In this document: one piece after another, positions 41,943 to 52,233 of the stretch
Layout of the letters: each line of letters starts with the position of its first letter
Position numbering within the stretch: the stretch's first letter is position 1
Notes under the pieces: generated by a model
The model's database searches: none
What the model was told of the DNA's origin: nothing
Seen by the model: the letters and a program-made list of their open reading frames with translations, nothing else
Program-made: the position numbers and the translations under genes
Assembly (NCBI GenBank): GCA_030066735.1
Contig: JASJBB010000007.1
Location: 1 to 64,000, forward strand
Direction of reading: 5' to 3'
DNA length: 64,000 bases
DNA from: Woeseiaceae bacterium
GTDB lineage: Bacteria; Pseudomonadota; Gammaproteobacteria; Steroidobacterales; Woeseiaceae

Positions 41943-42994
41943 GCTATATCTCCAAACCCAAGGTTGCCCACCCGGGCATTCCGCGCAACAAACTCGGCCT
42001 GACCGTTCGCGACTACGAAGGCGTGATCTCCACGCTGTGCGCCGGTTGCGGTCACGACTCGGTGACGGCAGCAATCGTCCAGGCCGTGTTCGAACTCAAC
42101 GTCGAGCCGCACATGCTGGCGAAGATGAGCGGCATCGGCTGCTCGTCCAAGACGCCCGCCTATTTCGTCAGCCAGTCACACGGGTTCAATTCGGTGCACG
42201 GCCGCATGCCGTCGGTGACGACCGGTGCCAACGCGGCAAACCGCACGTTGACCTACATTGGCGTGTCCGGCGACGGCGACTCGCTGTCGATCGGGGCAGG
42301 CCAGTTCGTGCACGCGATCCGGCGCAACCTGAACATGTGCTACATCATCGAGAACAACGGCGTCTATGGCCTGACCAAGGGCCAGTTCTCGGCGTCGGCG
42401 GACATTGGCAGCAAGCCCAAGAAAGGCTTGCCCAACCAGCAGGAACCGATCGACCCGGTCAGCACGGCATTGTCGCTCGGCGCGACCTATATCGCGCGCA
42501 GCTTCTCCGGTGACAAGGAACAGCTGGTGCCCCTGATCCAGGGCGCGTTGTCGCATGACGGATTTGCACTCGTCGATGTCATCAGTCCGTGCGTCACGTT
42601 CAACGACCACGAGGGATCGACCAAGAGTTACGCGCACACGCGGGAGTTCTATCACCACGTTGTCGATGCCGACTACATTCCTCCCGCCGAAGAAATCAAA
42701 ACGCAGTATGACAAGGGTGCGGCGATGCCGGTCGAGTTGCACGACGGCAGCAAGATCATCCTGCGCAAGATCGACGACGAATACGATCCAACGAGCCGCG
42801 CGGCGGCATTCAAGTACCTGCGCGAGCGTTTCAACGCCGGCGAGATCATTACAGGCCTTCTGTACATCGATGACTCCCGCAAGGAGATGCACGACCTGAT
42901 GGGCAACATCGATACGCCGCTTGCGCAGTACCCGCTCGAGAAACTGCACCCCGGCAGCGACGAGCTGAAAAAAATCCTGTCGCGCTACCGCTAG
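41939..42994 (+). CDS. korB: 2-oxoacid:ferredoxin oxidoreductase, beta subunit
   Basis: This 351-residue thiamine-diphosphate-binding subunit has the cluster/TPP region LCAGCGHDSVTAAIVQA, GIGCSSKTPAYFV, HGRMPSVTTGANAAN, the ThDP motif GDGDSLSIGAGQFVHAIRRN and ENNGVYGLTKGQFSAS. It pairs with the fused gamma-alpha subunit encoded immediately upstream. Its cysteines fit a single 4Fe-4S cluster. The GYGLTKGQ-type segment is characteristic of 2-oxoglutarate and related oxidoreductases. With the GltD-like protein the operon makes a complete NAD(P)-linked system. Confidence 0.88.
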   Translation: MSYISKPKVAHPGIPRNKLGLTVRDYEGVISTLCAGCGHDSVTAAIVQAVFELNVEPHMLAKMSGIGCSSKTPAYFVSQSHGFNSVHGRMPSVTTGANAANRTLTYIGVSGDGDSLSIGAGQFVHAIRRNLNMCYIIENNGVYGLTKGQFSASADIGSKPKKGLPNQQEPIDPVSTALSLGATYIARSFSGDKEQLVPLIQGALSHDGFALVDVISPCVTFNDHEGSTKSYAHTREFYHHVVDADYIPPAEEIKTQYDKGAAMPVELHDGSKIILRKIDDEYDPTSRAAAFKYLRERFNAGEIITGLLYIDDSRKEMHDLMGNIDTPLAQYPLEKLHPGSDELKKILSRYR

Positions 42995-43003
42995 GGACGC
43001 GCA

Positions 43004-44134
43004 GTGACAAGCAACCGCCGCGAATTCATCAAGGCGGGCGCCCTCGGCGCCGCGGCCCTGTCGACGGGCATGCTCGGTGCGCCATCGCCGGCGGCGGCGC
43101 GCACAGACCACAAACCACTCGACATACTGGTTCTGGGTGGCACCGGGTTTATCGGCCCGCACATGGTGCGCGAGGCTTTGCGGCGCGGGCATTCGGTCAC
43201 GCTGTTCAATCGCGGGCGTACTGACGCAGGCGCCTTTCCCGACCTCGAGACAATCAAGGGCGACCGTAACAACGGCCTGGACGGGCTCGAGGGGCGGCAG
43301 TGGGATGTCGTCATCGACAACTCCGGCTACGTGCCGAGACATGTCCGCGATTCGGCGCGCCTGTTGGCGCCCAACGTTGCTCATTACGTGTTCGTGTCCA
43401 CGGTATCGGTCTATGCCGACTTCACCTCGGATGCACCCGAGAGCGCGCCGCTCGCGACGATTGCCGACGAGACGGTCGAGCAGGTCACGGGCGAGACGTA
43501 CGGCGCCCTGAAGGCCCTGTGTGAGAAAGCCGTGATGCAGGAAGTCGGCGCCGAACGCACGACGGTGCTCAGGCCGACGTACATCTGCGGCCCCGGTGAC
43601 CGGACCGATCGTTTTACCTGGTGGCCGGTTCGCGCATCGCGAGGCGGCGAAATGCTATGGCCCGGGCAACCCGGCGACCACATCCAGATTATCGACGTTC
43701 ACGACCTTGCACTCTTCACGGTGGACTGCGTGGAGCAAAAGATCGCCGGCACCTTTAACACGGCAACGCCCGAGAGCGGGTACACGATGGGTGAGCTGCT
43801 GGCGGATTGCCGGGCCGTGACGGCCGCCGAGGTTCAGGACATCTGGGTCGACGAGGCGTTCGCGATTGCGGCCAGCGCCAACGCGCCGGTACGCAACCAT
43901 GGCGCTTTCCCGGTTTGGCATCCACAGCGCGGACCCGACGCGATGGGAGCGCAATTCATCGCCCACGCGGCCCGTGAGGCCGGCATGCAAACCAGACCCG
44001 TGCGAGAGACGATCCGCGGCCTCCTGGGCTGGTGGGCGACGTTGCCGGAGGAGCGCACTTCGAAGTTGCAGGCAGGCCTCCCGGCGGAGTATGAGGCGGA
44101 GCTCATCGCGCGCTGGAAGAAGCAGCAAGGATAA
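43004..44134 (+). CDS. Tat-exported NAD-dependent epimerase/dehydratase-like protein
   Basis: This 376-residue protein begins with a twin-arginine signal (NRREFIKAGALGAAALSTG, likely cleaved near AAA at about 32). An extended-SDR Rossmann domain follows, with VLGGTGFIGPH (43-53), GYVPRHVRDSA, VSTVSVYAD and LRPTYICGPGDRTDRF. The usual catalytic YxxxK appears as YGALKALCEK. The GTG start at 43004 has AGGGAC upstream and lies 9 bp after korB. Tat export implies that it folds with its cofactor in the cytoplasm and acts in the periplasm; the substrate is unknown. It resembles isoflavone-reductase/RNA-binding epimerase-like SDRs. Confidence 0.82.
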   Translation: MTSNRREFIKAGALGAAALSTGMLGAPSPAAARTDHKPLDILVLGGTGFIGPHMVREALRRGHSVTLFNRGRTDAGAFPDLETIKGDRNNGLDGLEGRQWDVVIDNSGYVPRHVRDSARLLAPNVAHYVFVSTVSVYADFTSDAPESAPLATIADETVEQVTGETYGALKALCEKAVMQEVGAERTTVLRPTYICGPGDRTDRFTWWPVRASRGGEMLWPGQPGDHIQIIDVHDLALFTVDCVEQKIAGTFNTATPESGYTMGELLADCRAVTAAEVQDIWVDEAFAIAASANAPVRNHGAFPVWHPQRGPDAMGAQFIAHAAREAGMQTRPVRETIRGLLGWWATLPEERTSKLQAGLPAEYEAELIARWKKQQG

Positions 44135-44362
44135 GGAGACGGACAGAGCTTGCTACTCGAGCCCCAGGTAACCGTCTCCAGATTACCCATGACGAATGAT
44201 TGCTTTCGGCGAATGGCGAGGTCCGCTTTACTCCCGATACCAGCCGCTCGAGCAGCCGCTTTCGGGGTATGATGAACTTCTGCTAATGACCCGAAGGAGA
44301 CGGTCAGGAATTGAGCGTTTTCTTTCGCATTGCCGGGTACTTTGAGGGTGCGAATTTAAGTA
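44135..44362. other. 228-bp lower-GC intergenic region with short repeat-like motifs
   Basis: This stretch is visibly less GC-rich than the flanking genes. It carries short GCTTTCGG-type motifs, for example CTTTCGGCGAATGG near 44204 and AGCAGCCGCTTTCGGGG at 44251-44267, and a second gapped copy of ACGGTC-type sequence. I see no gene in it. It resembles the small dispersed intergenic repeats found in some Gammaproteobacteria, but I cannot name a family. Confidence 0.4.
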
Positions 44363-44905
44363 ATGTCCAGAGCATCGCAGGCAATTCTCCTCCAAGCGTT
44401 GTTCTTGCTTGTCCATATAACTTACGCCGCAGACCCCAGTTCGGAGGATCAATTCGACCCCGGAGTATCACGTCTTGAAGCTCTCGGAGTTTCAGATGAG
44501 CCGACCATAAGATTCGCTTGCGGCGACGAACAAGAGGCGATTCGACTAGCCGAGTATGTACAAAGCCGGATCAGAGCAATAGTTCGAGTTGAGAAGAGCG
44601 CAAGCGGCGTCACATATACGTTTCGCCGCTTTGATGGCGATAAGGAAGCCGAGTCAGAGTCTCGCCTTGTAGCCGCCTCCGAATGGAATTCGTTGATTGA
44701 CGGATTGGAGAAAGACTCCTTCTGGATAAACCCCTCGACTGTCACCACTTGGAGACCCGACGGGTTGAGGTGGATGTTCGAAGCTTGCCTGTCGGGACGT
44801 TATCGAACACACACATTGGACCCAGATTTCGAGTTCAGGATGAACGAGCTGGTTGAGAAGCTCACCAATCTGAGGAACGCTGCCAATACCGGATCAACTC
44901 CGTAA
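44363..44905 (+). CDS. Secreted protein of unknown function, probably acquired
   Basis: This 180-residue protein has a signal peptide (MSRASQAILLQALFLLVHITYA) and a soluble domain with IRFACGDEQEAIRLAEYVQSR, VTYTFRRFDGDKEAESESRLVAASEWNSLI and WRPDGLRWMFEACLSG. I recognise no family. It uses codons rare among its neighbours (ATA, AGA, CTA, CGA) and is lower in GC, pointing to recent transfer. No strong ribosome-binding site precedes the ATG at 44363. It is flanked on both sides by lower-GC non-coding DNA containing similar short motifs. Confidence 0.6.
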   Translation: MSRASQAILLQALFLLVHITYAADPSSEDQFDPGVSRLEALGVSDEPTIRFACGDEQEAIRLAEYVQSRIRAIVRVEKSASGVTYTFRRFDGDKEAESESRLVAASEWNSLIDGLEKDSFWINPSTVTTWRPDGLRWMFEACLSGRYRTHTLDPDFEFRMNELVEKLTNLRNAANTGSTP

Positions 44906-45050
44906 TAGTTGCTTAGACCACCGGCTGGTTCTGGCCGTAAGCAGACTGTCGCGATATCGCCAAACAGGACGCCAGTTCGGCCGCTATCGGGAAAAGCAGC
45001 CGTTCAAGCTCGGCCACTAACGCATTCGCAGACCCCATCCAGTCGACGCG
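44906..45050. other. 145-bp non-coding flank of the acquired gene
   Basis: This is lower-GC sequence with AAAGCAGCCG near 44993-45002, a motif also found on the other side of the unknown gene (AGCAGCCG at 44251). There is no gene, no T-tract terminator and no convincing integron attC structure. Confidence 0.35.
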
Positions 45051-45668
45051 TCAGGGCGCAGGCGCCTCCACGAACTCCCTGAGCTGCTTGTCGTGAAGGC
45101 GGCTCAATGTCACGAGCGCCAGCACAGCGCCAATGAGCGCAAACCACATGTCGGACTGCGTATCCCAGACGTAGCCCTGGGTGCCGAGGAACGAATCGGC
45201 GGCTTCTTCCGACAATAGCGCCACCCACCATTCGATAAGTTCATAGAACGCGCTGATCGCGAGCACTACACAGACCGTCAAGAAATCACGCCAGCCCGGA
45301 TGGTTGACGACGTTCTTGCGGATCAGGATTTCGCGCACGACCATCGCCGGGATGAAGCCCTGCGCCAGGTGGCCCAGCTTGTCGTAGTTGTTACGGGTCT
45401 GGTCGAACGCTTCCTGCACCCAGTCACCCAGTGGTACGAGCGCGTAGGTATAGTGCCCGCCGACCATCAGGATGACGCAGTGTATGAGTATGAGAACGTA
45501 GACGAGGCGGGTGAGCGGAAACCGCTCACGCGTATACCAGAGCACGGCTGCGGCGATGATTGCCGGTGAAACTTCCAGCAACCAGGTGGGATAGTCGTGC
45601 GGGCCGATGCCCGACCAGATCAGCACGGCCGTGAAGATGGCGATCCAGGCAACCTGAAACTTGTTCAC
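45051..45668 (-). CDS. DUF2238 (YjdF-type) membrane protein
   Basis: This 205-residue integral membrane protein has about six helices and the DUF2238 pattern HYTYALVPLGDWVQEAF, RNNYDKLGHLAQGFIPAMVVREILIR, SAFYELIEWWVAL and YVWDTQSDMWFALIGA. The family is uncharacterised; the conserved His, Asp and Glu in membrane-facing loops suggest an enzyme or metal site. The GTG at 45668 was chosen because it lies 10 bp after the slyX stop; the longer frame to 45752 would run through slyX. Confidence 0.82.
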   Translation of the reverse strand: MNKFQVAWIAIFTAVLIWSGIGPHDYPTWLLEVSPAIIAAAVLWYTRERFPLTRLVYVLILIHCVILMVGGHYTYALVPLGDWVQEAFDQTRNNYDKLGHLAQGFIPAMVVREILIRKNVVNHPGWRDFLTVCVVLAISAFYELIEWWVALLSEEAADSFLGTQGYVWDTQSDMWFALIGAVLALVTLSRLHDKQLREFVEAPAP

Positions 45669-45678
45669 AGGGACGCCA

Positions 45679-45882
45679 TCAATAGTGCGGCGGCCGCTCG
45701 TCTTGTGGCGCGTCCGAGCCGCCCTCGCCCATCGAACGAACTCGTTCGACAAGCGTCTTCACGAGCTCCTCAAGTTCCATGATCTTGGCCTGCTGATCGG
45801 TGACCACCTGGTCGAGGTCGATCAGCAGCTGATCCTGGTGCGCAAGCTTGATCTCGATATCCACGAGCCTTTCTTCGTTCAT
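45679..45882 (-). CDS. slyX: SlyX-family protein
   Basis: This 67-residue protein is almost entirely one coiled coil: LVDIEIKLAHQDQLLIDLDQVVTDQQAKIMELEELV, with a hydrophilic PPHY C-terminus typical of SlyX. Its function is unknown; in enterobacteria slyX lies near slyD. Here it is followed by the DUF2238 gene and diverges from uup across a 57-bp gap that contains a small GCCCGC/GCGGGC hairpin. Confidence 0.88.
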   Translation of the reverse strand: MNEERLVDIEIKLAHQDQLLIDLDQVVTDQQAKIMELEELVKTLVERVRSMGEGGSDAPQDERPPHY

Positions 45883-45939
45883 ACCTGCCTCCCGTCGAAA
45901 GCAGTATCGCCCGCTGGGGCGGGCTCCTACAATAGGCCG

Positions 45940-47844
45940 ATGGCACTAATCCGTTTCGACGAAATCTCGCTCGCGTTTGGCGACCATGTCATCCTGCGCG
46001 AGGCCGACCTGGTGATCGAGCCCGGGGAGCGCGTGTGCCTGATCGGCCGCAACGGCGCCGGCAAGTCGACGACATTGAAGCTGATTGCCGGCGAACTCGA
46101 GCACGACAGCGGCGATATCGTGCGCGGCAGCAATCTCATCGTCAGCCAGCTCGCGCAGACGCTGCCCGAAGCAATGGACATGCCCGTCCGCGACATCGTG
46201 CGGTCCGGCCTGACCGACATCGAGAAACTGCTCGAAACCTACCAGCAGCAGTCGCGGCTCGAACTGGACAAGCACGGCCTGCGCGAACTCGAGGCATTGC
46301 ACGCCAAGATCGACGCGCACGACGGCTGGCATATCGAACAGCGCGTCGACGAGACCATTTCGGACCTCGAGATTCCCGCCGACAAGAAGATGAACCAACT
46401 TTCGGGCGGCTGGCGCCGGCGCGTTGCGCTGGCCAAGGCGCTGGTGCAAAAGCCGGACCTGCTGTTGCTCGATGAGCCGACGAATCACCTCGACATTGCG
46501 ACCATCAAGTGGCTCGAGGATCGCGTGTATTCCTACCCGGGGTCCGTGTTGTTCATCACCCACGACAGGGCGTTTCTGCAGCGGCTCGCAACGCGCATTC
46601 TCGAAATCGATCGCAGCAAGCTGACGAGCTGGCCGGGTAACTACGACAATTTTCTCCGTCGCAAGGAGAAAGCGCTCGAGGACGAAAAGACCGCCAACGA
46701 CAAGTTCGACAAGAAACTCGCGCAGGAGGAGGAATGGATTCGGCAGGGCATCAAGGCCCGCCGCCGTCGCAACGAGGGGCGCGTGCGCTCGCTCATGCAA
46801 ATGCGCGACGAATTTTCGGAGCGCATCAAGCCCGACGCCAGGGCACGCATTTACATCGACGAGGCCGAGCAGTCGGGACGCAAGGTGATCCGCGCGAAAA
46901 ACGTCGGCTATGGCTACGGCGACCTGTCGGTCATCGAGGGATTTACGATAAAGATCAACCGCGGCGACCGGATCGGGCTGATCGGCAACAACGGCGTCGG
47001 CAAGACGACCCTGCTGCGCCTGCTGCTCGGCGATCTCGAGCCGCAGACCGGGACGATCAAGCACGGCACCAACCTGCAGATCGGCTACTTCGACCAGCTG
47101 CGCGAAGACCTGGATCTCGAGAAGTCGGTCGCCTACAACGTCGGCGAGGGCCGTACCTACATCAAGCTCGGCGGCAAGGACCGGCACGTCATCGGCTATC
47201 TGAAGGGCTTCCTGTTCAGCCCGAAACGTTCGGAGATGCCCGTAAAAGCATTGTCCGGCGGCGAGCGCAATCGCGTCATTCTCGCCAAGCTGCTGACGCG
47301 GCCGGCCAACTTCCTCGTCCTCGACGAGCCGACCAACGATCTCGACATCGAGACGCTCGAAGTCCTCGAGCAGAAACTCGTCGAGTTCACGGGCACGCTG
47401 ATCGTGGTGAGCCACGATCGCGAGTTTCTCGACAACGTCGTAACGAGCACCGTCGTGTTCGAGAAAGACGGCAAGGTGCAGCAGTACGTCGGCGGCTACA
47501 GCGACTGGGTGCGGCGCGGACACGAACTCGCCGAGATCGACGACCCGTTCGGCCTCGCGGCAGAACGGCGCAAGCAGGCGCATGTCGAACGCCGCAAACA
47601 GCAAAAACCCAATAAACTCAGCTACATGGACCAGCGCGAGCTCGACCGGCTGCCCACCGAAATTGAAGCATTGGAAGGCACGATTGCCGAGTTGCAGGAA
47701 ACGCTCGCAGGCCCCGGCTTCTACTCCCAGGACCAGGCGCTCGTGCAGCAGAAGCTGCAGGAGCTGTCCGCGGCCGAGGAACTGCTCGAACAACGCGTCG
47801 AACGCTGGTCCGAACTCGAGGCTCTGCAGGACAGCCTGCGGTGA
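45940..47844 (+). CDS. uup: ABC-F ATPase Uup
   Basis: This 634-residue ABC-F protein has two ATPase domains and no membrane segment. The first has GRNGAGKST (36-44), [15 protein letters not shown] and [12 protein letters not shown]; the second has GNNGVGKTT (near 350), [15 protein letters not shown] and [13 protein letters not shown] charged linker and a C-terminal coiled coil (about 560-634) mark it as Uup, which binds DNA or ribosomes in E. coli and affects transposon excision. The ATG at 45940 is the family start. Its stop overlaps the 5-oxoprolinase start as GTGA. Confidence 0.92.
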   Translation: MALIRFDEISLAFGDHVILREADLVIEPGERVCLIGRNGAGKSTTLKLIAGELEHDSGDIVRGSNLIVSQLAQTLPEAMDMPVRDIVRSGLTDIEKLLETYQQQSRLELDKHGLRELEALHAKIDAHDGWHIEQRVDETISDLEIPADKKMNQLSGGWRRRVALAKALVQKPDLLLLDEPTNHLDIATIKWLEDRVYSYPGSVLFITHDRAFLQRLATRILEIDRSKLTSWPGNYDNFLRRKEKALEDEKTANDKFDKKLAQEEEWIRQGIKARRRRNEGRVRSLMQMRDEFSERIKPDARARIYIDEAEQSGRKVIRAKNVGYGYGDLSVIEGFTIKINRGDRIGLIGNNGVGKTTLLRLLLGDLEPQTGTIKHGTNLQIGYFDQLREDLDLEKSVAYNVGEGRTYIKLGGKDRHVIGYLKGFLFSPKRSEMPVKALSGGERNRVILAKLLTRPANFLVLDEPTNDLDIETLEVLEQKLVEFTGTLIVVSHDREFLDNVVTSTVVFEKDGKVQQYVGGYSDWVRRGHELAEIDDPFGLAAERRKQAHVERRKQQKPNKLSYMDQRELDRLPTEIEALEGTIAELQETLAGPGFYSQDQALVQQKLQELSAAEELLEQRVERWSELEALQDSLR

Positions 47845-50800
47845 GCGAACGCGGGATGTGGCAGGTCTGGATCGATCGCGGTGGAACCTTCACGGACGTC
47901 GTGGCGCGCGATCCTGACGGCCAGCTCATGAGCCACAAGCTGCTGTCCGAAAACCCCGAGCGTTATCGCGACGCCGCCACACAGGGCATTCGCGACGTCA
48001 TGGGGCTGGGTCCCGACGACGCCATCCCGGCGAAGGACATCGAACAGGTGCGGATGGGAACGACCGTGGCGACGAACGCCCTCCTCGAGCGCAAGGGAGA
48101 CCGCGTCGTTTTCGTCACGACGCGCGGCTTTGGCGACGCGCTGCGGATCGGCTACCAGGCGCGGCCCAAGATCTTCGCACTCGACATTCGCCTGCCGGAG
48201 TTGCTGTACGAGCAAGTCATCGAAGCCGACGAACGACTGGCGGCGGACGGCGAGGTCCTGACCCGGCTCGACGAAGCCGGCGTTCGGGAGCAGTTGCAGC
48301 AAGCCTTCGATGCCGGTATCCGCGCCGTCGCCGTCGCCCTGCTGCACGGTTATCGCTACCCGGAGCACGAGCGTTCGATCGGCCAGATCTGCGCGGACAT
48401 CGGTTTCGAGCAGGTGTCGCTGAGTCACGCCACCAGCCCTCTGATCAAGCTCGTGTCGCGGGGCGACACGACCGTCGTCGACGCGTACCTGTCACCCATC
48501 TTGCGCCGGTACGTCGACCAGGTCGCCAGCGACCTCGGCGCCGGCGACAGCCCGAACCTCATGTTCATGCAGTCCAATGGCGGACTGACCGACGCTCGCC
48601 TGTTCCAGGGCAAGGACGCCATTCTCTCGGGCCCGGCCGGCGGCGTGGTGGGCATGACCCGCACGGCGGCAATGAACGGCTTCGACAAGGTGATCGGCTT
48701 CGACATGGGCGGCACCTCGACAGACGTGACCCACTTCGACGGCGAATACGAGCGCAGTTTCGAGACGCTCGTCGCCGGTGTTCGGTTGCGGGCGCCTATG
48801 ATGCGCATCCACACGGTGGCGGCCGGCGGCGGTTCGATACTCGCTTACGACGGCGCGCGGTTTCGCGTCGGGCCCGAATCAGCCGGCGCGGATCCCGGTC
48901 CCGCCTGCTACCGGCGTGGCGGCCCGCTCACCGTGACCGACTGCAACGTGATGCTCGGCAAGATCCAGCCCGATCATTTCCCGGCCATATTCGGCGCGAA
49001 CGGCGACGAAAAGCTGGATCACGATACCGTCGTTAGCCGTTTCAATGACCTCGCTGCGCAGGTTTCAGCGGCGCGTGGGGAACCCGTGGCGGCCGAAGCC
49101 GTCGCCGAGGGATTCCTGCGCGTTGCCGTCGACAACATGGCGAATGCCATCAAGAAGATCTCCGTGCAGCGCGGCTACGACGTGACCGAGTATGTACTCA
49201 ATGGCTTCGGCGGCGCGGCAGGCCAGCATGCGTGCCTGGTGGCCGACGCGCTGGGCATGCGCCGCGTCCTGCTGCACCCGCTCGCCGGCGTTCTGTCAGC
49301 CTACGGCATGGGCCTGGCCGACGTCAGGGCGATGCGAGAGGCGCAGCTCGACCTGGCGTTCGACGAGCACGAGATTCAACAAGCCATCGAGGAACGCTGC
49401 AGGCCGCTGCAGGCGGAAGCCACGCAGGAACTGCGGGCGCAGGGCATCCGCGCCGAACACCTGCGTATCGTGCGCAAGGTCCATCTGCGCTACGAAGGGA
49501 CCGATACCAGCCTGCTCGTGGACCTGGGCCCGGGGCCGGCGATGCTCGCTGCTTTCGAAGCGGCGCACCTTGCGCGCTTCGGATTCACGTCGCCCGGGCG
49601 GAGACTTATTGCGGAGGCCGTGTCCGTCGAGGCAATCGGCCCGGGCGACGTGTCGCCGGACGCCGAGGCGCTGCCGGAAGGCGGGCCGCCGGTACAACGC
49701 GACACGATCCGGCTGTTCGCCGGCGGCGAGTGGCGCGATGCGCCGCTCTACGATCGTGGCGACATCGGCGCCGGCCAGTCCGTCGACGGGCCGGCCGTCG
49801 TCATTGAGGCCACGAGCACGATCGTCATCGAGCACGGCTGGCGCGGCACGATGAACGGGCTCGGTCACCTGTTGCTCTCACGCTACCTCGACCGCGAGGC
49901 ATCCGAGGCCGTTGGCACGAACGTCGACCCCGTGATGCTGGAGGTCTTCAACAACCTGTTCATGTCGGTCGCCGAGCACATGGGGGCAACGCTGCAGAAC
50001 ACCGCCTACTCGGTGAACATCAAGGAGCGCCTCGATTTTTCCTGCGCGCTGTTCAGTGCCCGCGGCGACCTCGTCGCCAACGCGCCGCACATCCCGGTGC
50101 ACCTCGGATCGATGGGCGATTCGGTGCGCACGATCATCGACGCCAACCGCGGCACGACTCGCCCCGGCAACGTTTACGTGCTCAATGCGCCGTACAACGG
50201 CGGCACGCACCTGCCCGACGTAACGGTCGTCACGCCGGCGTTCGACGCGTCGGGTGAGAATGTCCTGTTCTACGTCGCCTCCCGCGGCCACCATGCCGAC
50301 ATCGGCGGACGCACGCCGGGCTCGGCGCCTCCCGACAGCACCCACATCGAAGAAGAAGGCGTCGTCATCGACAATTTCCTGCTGGTCGAGAACGGGCGCC
50401 TGCGGGAGCCGGAGTTGCGAGCCCTGCTCGGCTCGGGCAAGTACCCGTGCCGCAATGTCGACCAGAATATCGCCGACCTGACCGCGCAGGTCGCGGCAAA
50501 TGCGACCGGCGTCGCCGAACTTCGCAAGATGGTCGAGCACTACGGTATCGACGTCGTCAACGCCTACATGGAACACGTTCAGGACAACGCCGAGGAATGC
50601 GTTCGGCGGGTTATCGACCGCCTGCACGACGGCCGTTTCGAGTATCCCATGGACGATGGCAGCGTGATCCGGGTCGCCATTACGGTGGATCGCACGGCGC
50701 GCCGCGCAACGATCGACTTCGGCGGCTCGTCAGAGCAGAACGCGGGTAACTACAATGCGCCCGTGTCGGTGTCGAAGGCTGCCGTGCTGTATGTCTTTCG

Positions 50801-51452
50801 TACCCTGGTCGACGATGACATTCCGCTCAACGAGGGCTGCTTCAAACCGCTGCAGCTCGTGTTCCCGCACCCGTCCATGCTGAGCCCCGAGTACCCGGCG
50901 GCCGTCATGGCCGGTAACGTCGAGGTGTCGCAGGCCGTCACCAACGCGCTGTTCGGGGCGCTCGGCGTGCTCGCGGCGTCGCAGGGCACCATGAACAACC
51001 TTTTCTATGGCAACGCCGAGCACCAGAACTACGAGACCATCTGCGGCGGCACCGGGGCGGGCCCGGACCACGACGGAACCAGCGCCGTGCACAGCCACAT
51101 GACCAACACGCGCATGACCGACCCCGAGGTTCTCGAGTCGAGATTCCCGGTGCGCAACGAGGCGTTCTCCATCCGCAGCGGCTCCGGCGGCGCGGGCCGG
51201 CATCGAGGCGGCGACGGCGTCACGCGCAAACTGCGTTTCCTGGAGCCGATGACTGTGACCATGCTGACGTCACACCGGCGCGTCCCGCCGTTCGGGCTGA
51301 ACGGCGGTCAACCGGGTGACTGTGGCCGCAACCGGGTCGAGCGGGCGGACGGCGCCGTTGACGAACTCCGGGGCAACGACGAGGCGTCGGTTCAGCCCGG
51401 TGACGCCATCGTCATCGACACGCCCGGCGGCGGCGGATTCGGCTCAGAATAG
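47841..51452 (+). CDS. 5-oxoprolinase (ATP-hydrolysing), fused HyuA-HyuB
   Basis: It hydrolyses 5-oxoproline to glutamate with ATP in the gamma-glutamyl cycle. The 1203-residue protein fuses a hydantoinase A-like ATPase (about 1-690: [67 protein letters not shown]) to a hydantoinase B-like part (about 700-1203: [56 protein letters not shown]). That architecture and length match eukaryotic and bacterial OPLAH proteins. The GTG at 47841 overlaps the uup stop. An acetone-carboxylase-like or hydantoinase specificity is possible but less likely for a single long chain. Confidence 0.9.
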   Translation: MSERGMWQVWIDRGGTFTDVVARDPDGQLMSHKLLSENPERYRDAATQGIRDVMGLGPDDAIPAKDIEQVRMGTTVATNALLERKGDRVVFVTTRGFGDALRIGYQARPKIFALDIRLPELLYEQVIEADERLAADGEVLTRLDEAGVREQLQQAFDAGIRAVAVALLHGYRYPEHERSIGQICADIGFEQVSLSHATSPLIKLVSRGDTTVVDAYLSPILRRYVDQVASDLGAGDSPNLMFMQSNGGLTDARLFQGKDAILSGPAGGVVGMTRTAAMNGFDKVIGFDMGGTSTDVTHFDGEYERSFETLVAGVRLRAPMMRIHTVAAGGGSILAYDGARFRVGPESAGADPGPACYRRGGPLTVTDCNVMLGKIQPDHFPAIFGANGDEKLDHDTVVSRFNDLAAQVSAARGEPVAAEAVAEGFLRVAVDNMANAIKKISVQRGYDVTEYVLNGFGGAAGQHACLVADALGMRRVLLHPLAGVLSAYGMGLADVRAMREAQLDLAFDEHEIQQAIEERCRPLQAEATQELRAQGIRAEHLRIVRKVHLRYEGTDTSLLVDLGPGPAMLAAFEAAHLARFGFTSPGRRLIAEAVSVEAIGPGDVSPDAEALPEGGPPVQRDTIRLFAGGEWRDAPLYDRGDIGAGQSVDGPAVVIEATSTIVIEHGWRGTMNGLGHLLLSRYLDREASEAVGTNVDPVMLEVFNNLFMSVAEHMGATLQNTAYSVNIKERLDFSCALFSARGDLVANAPHIPVHLGSMGDSVRTIIDANRGTTRPGNVYVLNAPYNGGTHLPDVTVVTPAFDASGENVLFYVASRGHHADIGGRTPGSAPPDSTHIEEEGVVIDNFLLVENGRLREPELRALLGSGKYPCRNVDQNIADLTAQVAANATGVAELRKMVEHYGIDVVNAYMEHVQDNAEECVRRVIDRLHDGRFEYPMDDGSVIRVAITVDRTARRATIDFGGSSEQNAGNYNAPVSVSKAAVLYVFRTLVDDDIPLNEGCFKPLQLVFPHPSMLSPEYPAAVMAGNVEVSQAVTNALFGALGVLAASQGTMNNLFYGNAEHQNYETICGGTGAGPDHDGTSAVHSHMTNTRMTDPEVLESRFPVRNEAFSIRSGSGGAGRHRGGDGVTRKLRFLEPMTVTMLTSHRRVPPFGLNGGQPGDCGRNRVERADGAVDELRGNDEASVQPGDAIVIDTPGGGGFGSE

Positions 51453-51830
51453 CTGCCAGAGCAGCACCAGCACGCAGATCCAGCTTACGGCGAACGATAG
51501 CGTGCGCAGCCACGGGATGCCGGCCGAGTAGACGAGATAGTGCACGAGGCGCGACCAGAAGTAGATGTTGCACGCCATTACCGTGGTCGCGTTGCTGATG
51601 CCGAGCGCATTGAGCATGAGCACCAGTGCGGCAAACATGACGAGGTTCTCGACCGCGTTGTAGTGCGCCTTCTTCATGCGCTCGGCCCAGGGCGCCAGCG
51701 GCGCCGGGTCGTCCGGGTATCCGACCGCATCCGTGAGTCCCCGCACCATGATCGTATTCAGGATGTACGGGACCCACATGACCGCCGACAGCGTGATCAC
51801 CCAGGTCAAACTCATCAGTTCGTTCGTCAT
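51444..51830 (-). CDS. MAPEG-family membrane protein
   Basis: This 128-residue integral membrane protein has four helices and the MAPEG pattern [21 protein letters not shown] and [23 protein letters not shown]. Family members are membrane-associated glutathione transferases and peroxidases, which fits the glutathione-related genes in the window, though bacterial MAPEGs are mostly untested. It is the last gene of a long minus-strand run and overlaps the end of the convergent 5-oxoprolinase gene by 9 bp. Confidence 0.88.
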   Translation of the reverse strand: MTNELMSLTWVITLSAVMWVPYILNTIMVRGLTDAVGYPDDPAPLAPWAERMKKAHYNAVENLVMFAALVLMLNALGISNATTVMACNIYFWSRLVHYLVYSAGIPWLRTLSFAVSWICVLVLLWQLF

Positions 51831-52216
51831 TGTTGTTCTCCTTCTTCGTTCCAGCGGTTGGCTGTTTCGTCAAAGTACTTGTGGCCGTGGCGCGTTACGC
51901 AGAAGCGCTGGCCATCCGGTGCTTCCATGACGACCCAGGTGCGCACGGCCTCGACGCGCGTCGCGCCGAGTTTCTCGAGTCGGCGCACCTCGGCCTCCAC
52001 GTCATCCGACTCGATGTCGAGGTGGATGCGGCTCGCATGGCCGACTTTTTGCACCTCGATGTACGGCTCGCCGTCGGGCGTGCCGAGCTTGATGTACTTG
52101 CCATCCTCGGGCTCGCCGGCCGGGTAGCCAAGCGCCCGGCTCCAGAATTCGGCGGCGGTGTCGAGGTCGTCAGTCCTGCAATCAATCATGAATCCGGCCA
52201 GTCGGCTGCGGTGCAT
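51827..52216 (-). CDS. Glyoxalase/VOC-family protein
   Basis: This 129-residue single VOC domain has MIDCRTDDLDTAAEFWSRALGY, GEPYIEVQKVGHASRIHLDIESDDVEAEVRRLEKLGA and MEAPDGQRFCVTRHGHKYF. The His in SRIHLDIE and a Glu in EVQ are plausible metal ligands. The function is unknown; relatives include lactoylglutathione lyases and resistance proteins. The start has GGGAG upstream. It overlaps the MAPEG gene as ATGA. Confidence 0.82.
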   Translation of the reverse strand: MHRSRLAGFMIDCRTDDLDTAAEFWSRALGYPAGEPEDGKYIKLGTPDGEPYIEVQKVGHASRIHLDIESDDVEAEVRRLEKLGATRVEAVRTWVVMEAPDGQRFCVTRHGHKYFDETANRWNEEGEQQ

Positions 52217-52233
52217 TTTCAGGTCTCCCAGGT

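Noticed and set aside
44906-45050. Integron attC site next to the orphan secreted gene
   Set aside because: I could not find paired R'/R'' core sites with the expected spacing, so no attC is claimed.
45946-47793. 615-codon minus-strand open frame opposite uup
   Set aside because: It mirrors the Uup reading frame; the plus strand has two intact ABC domains.
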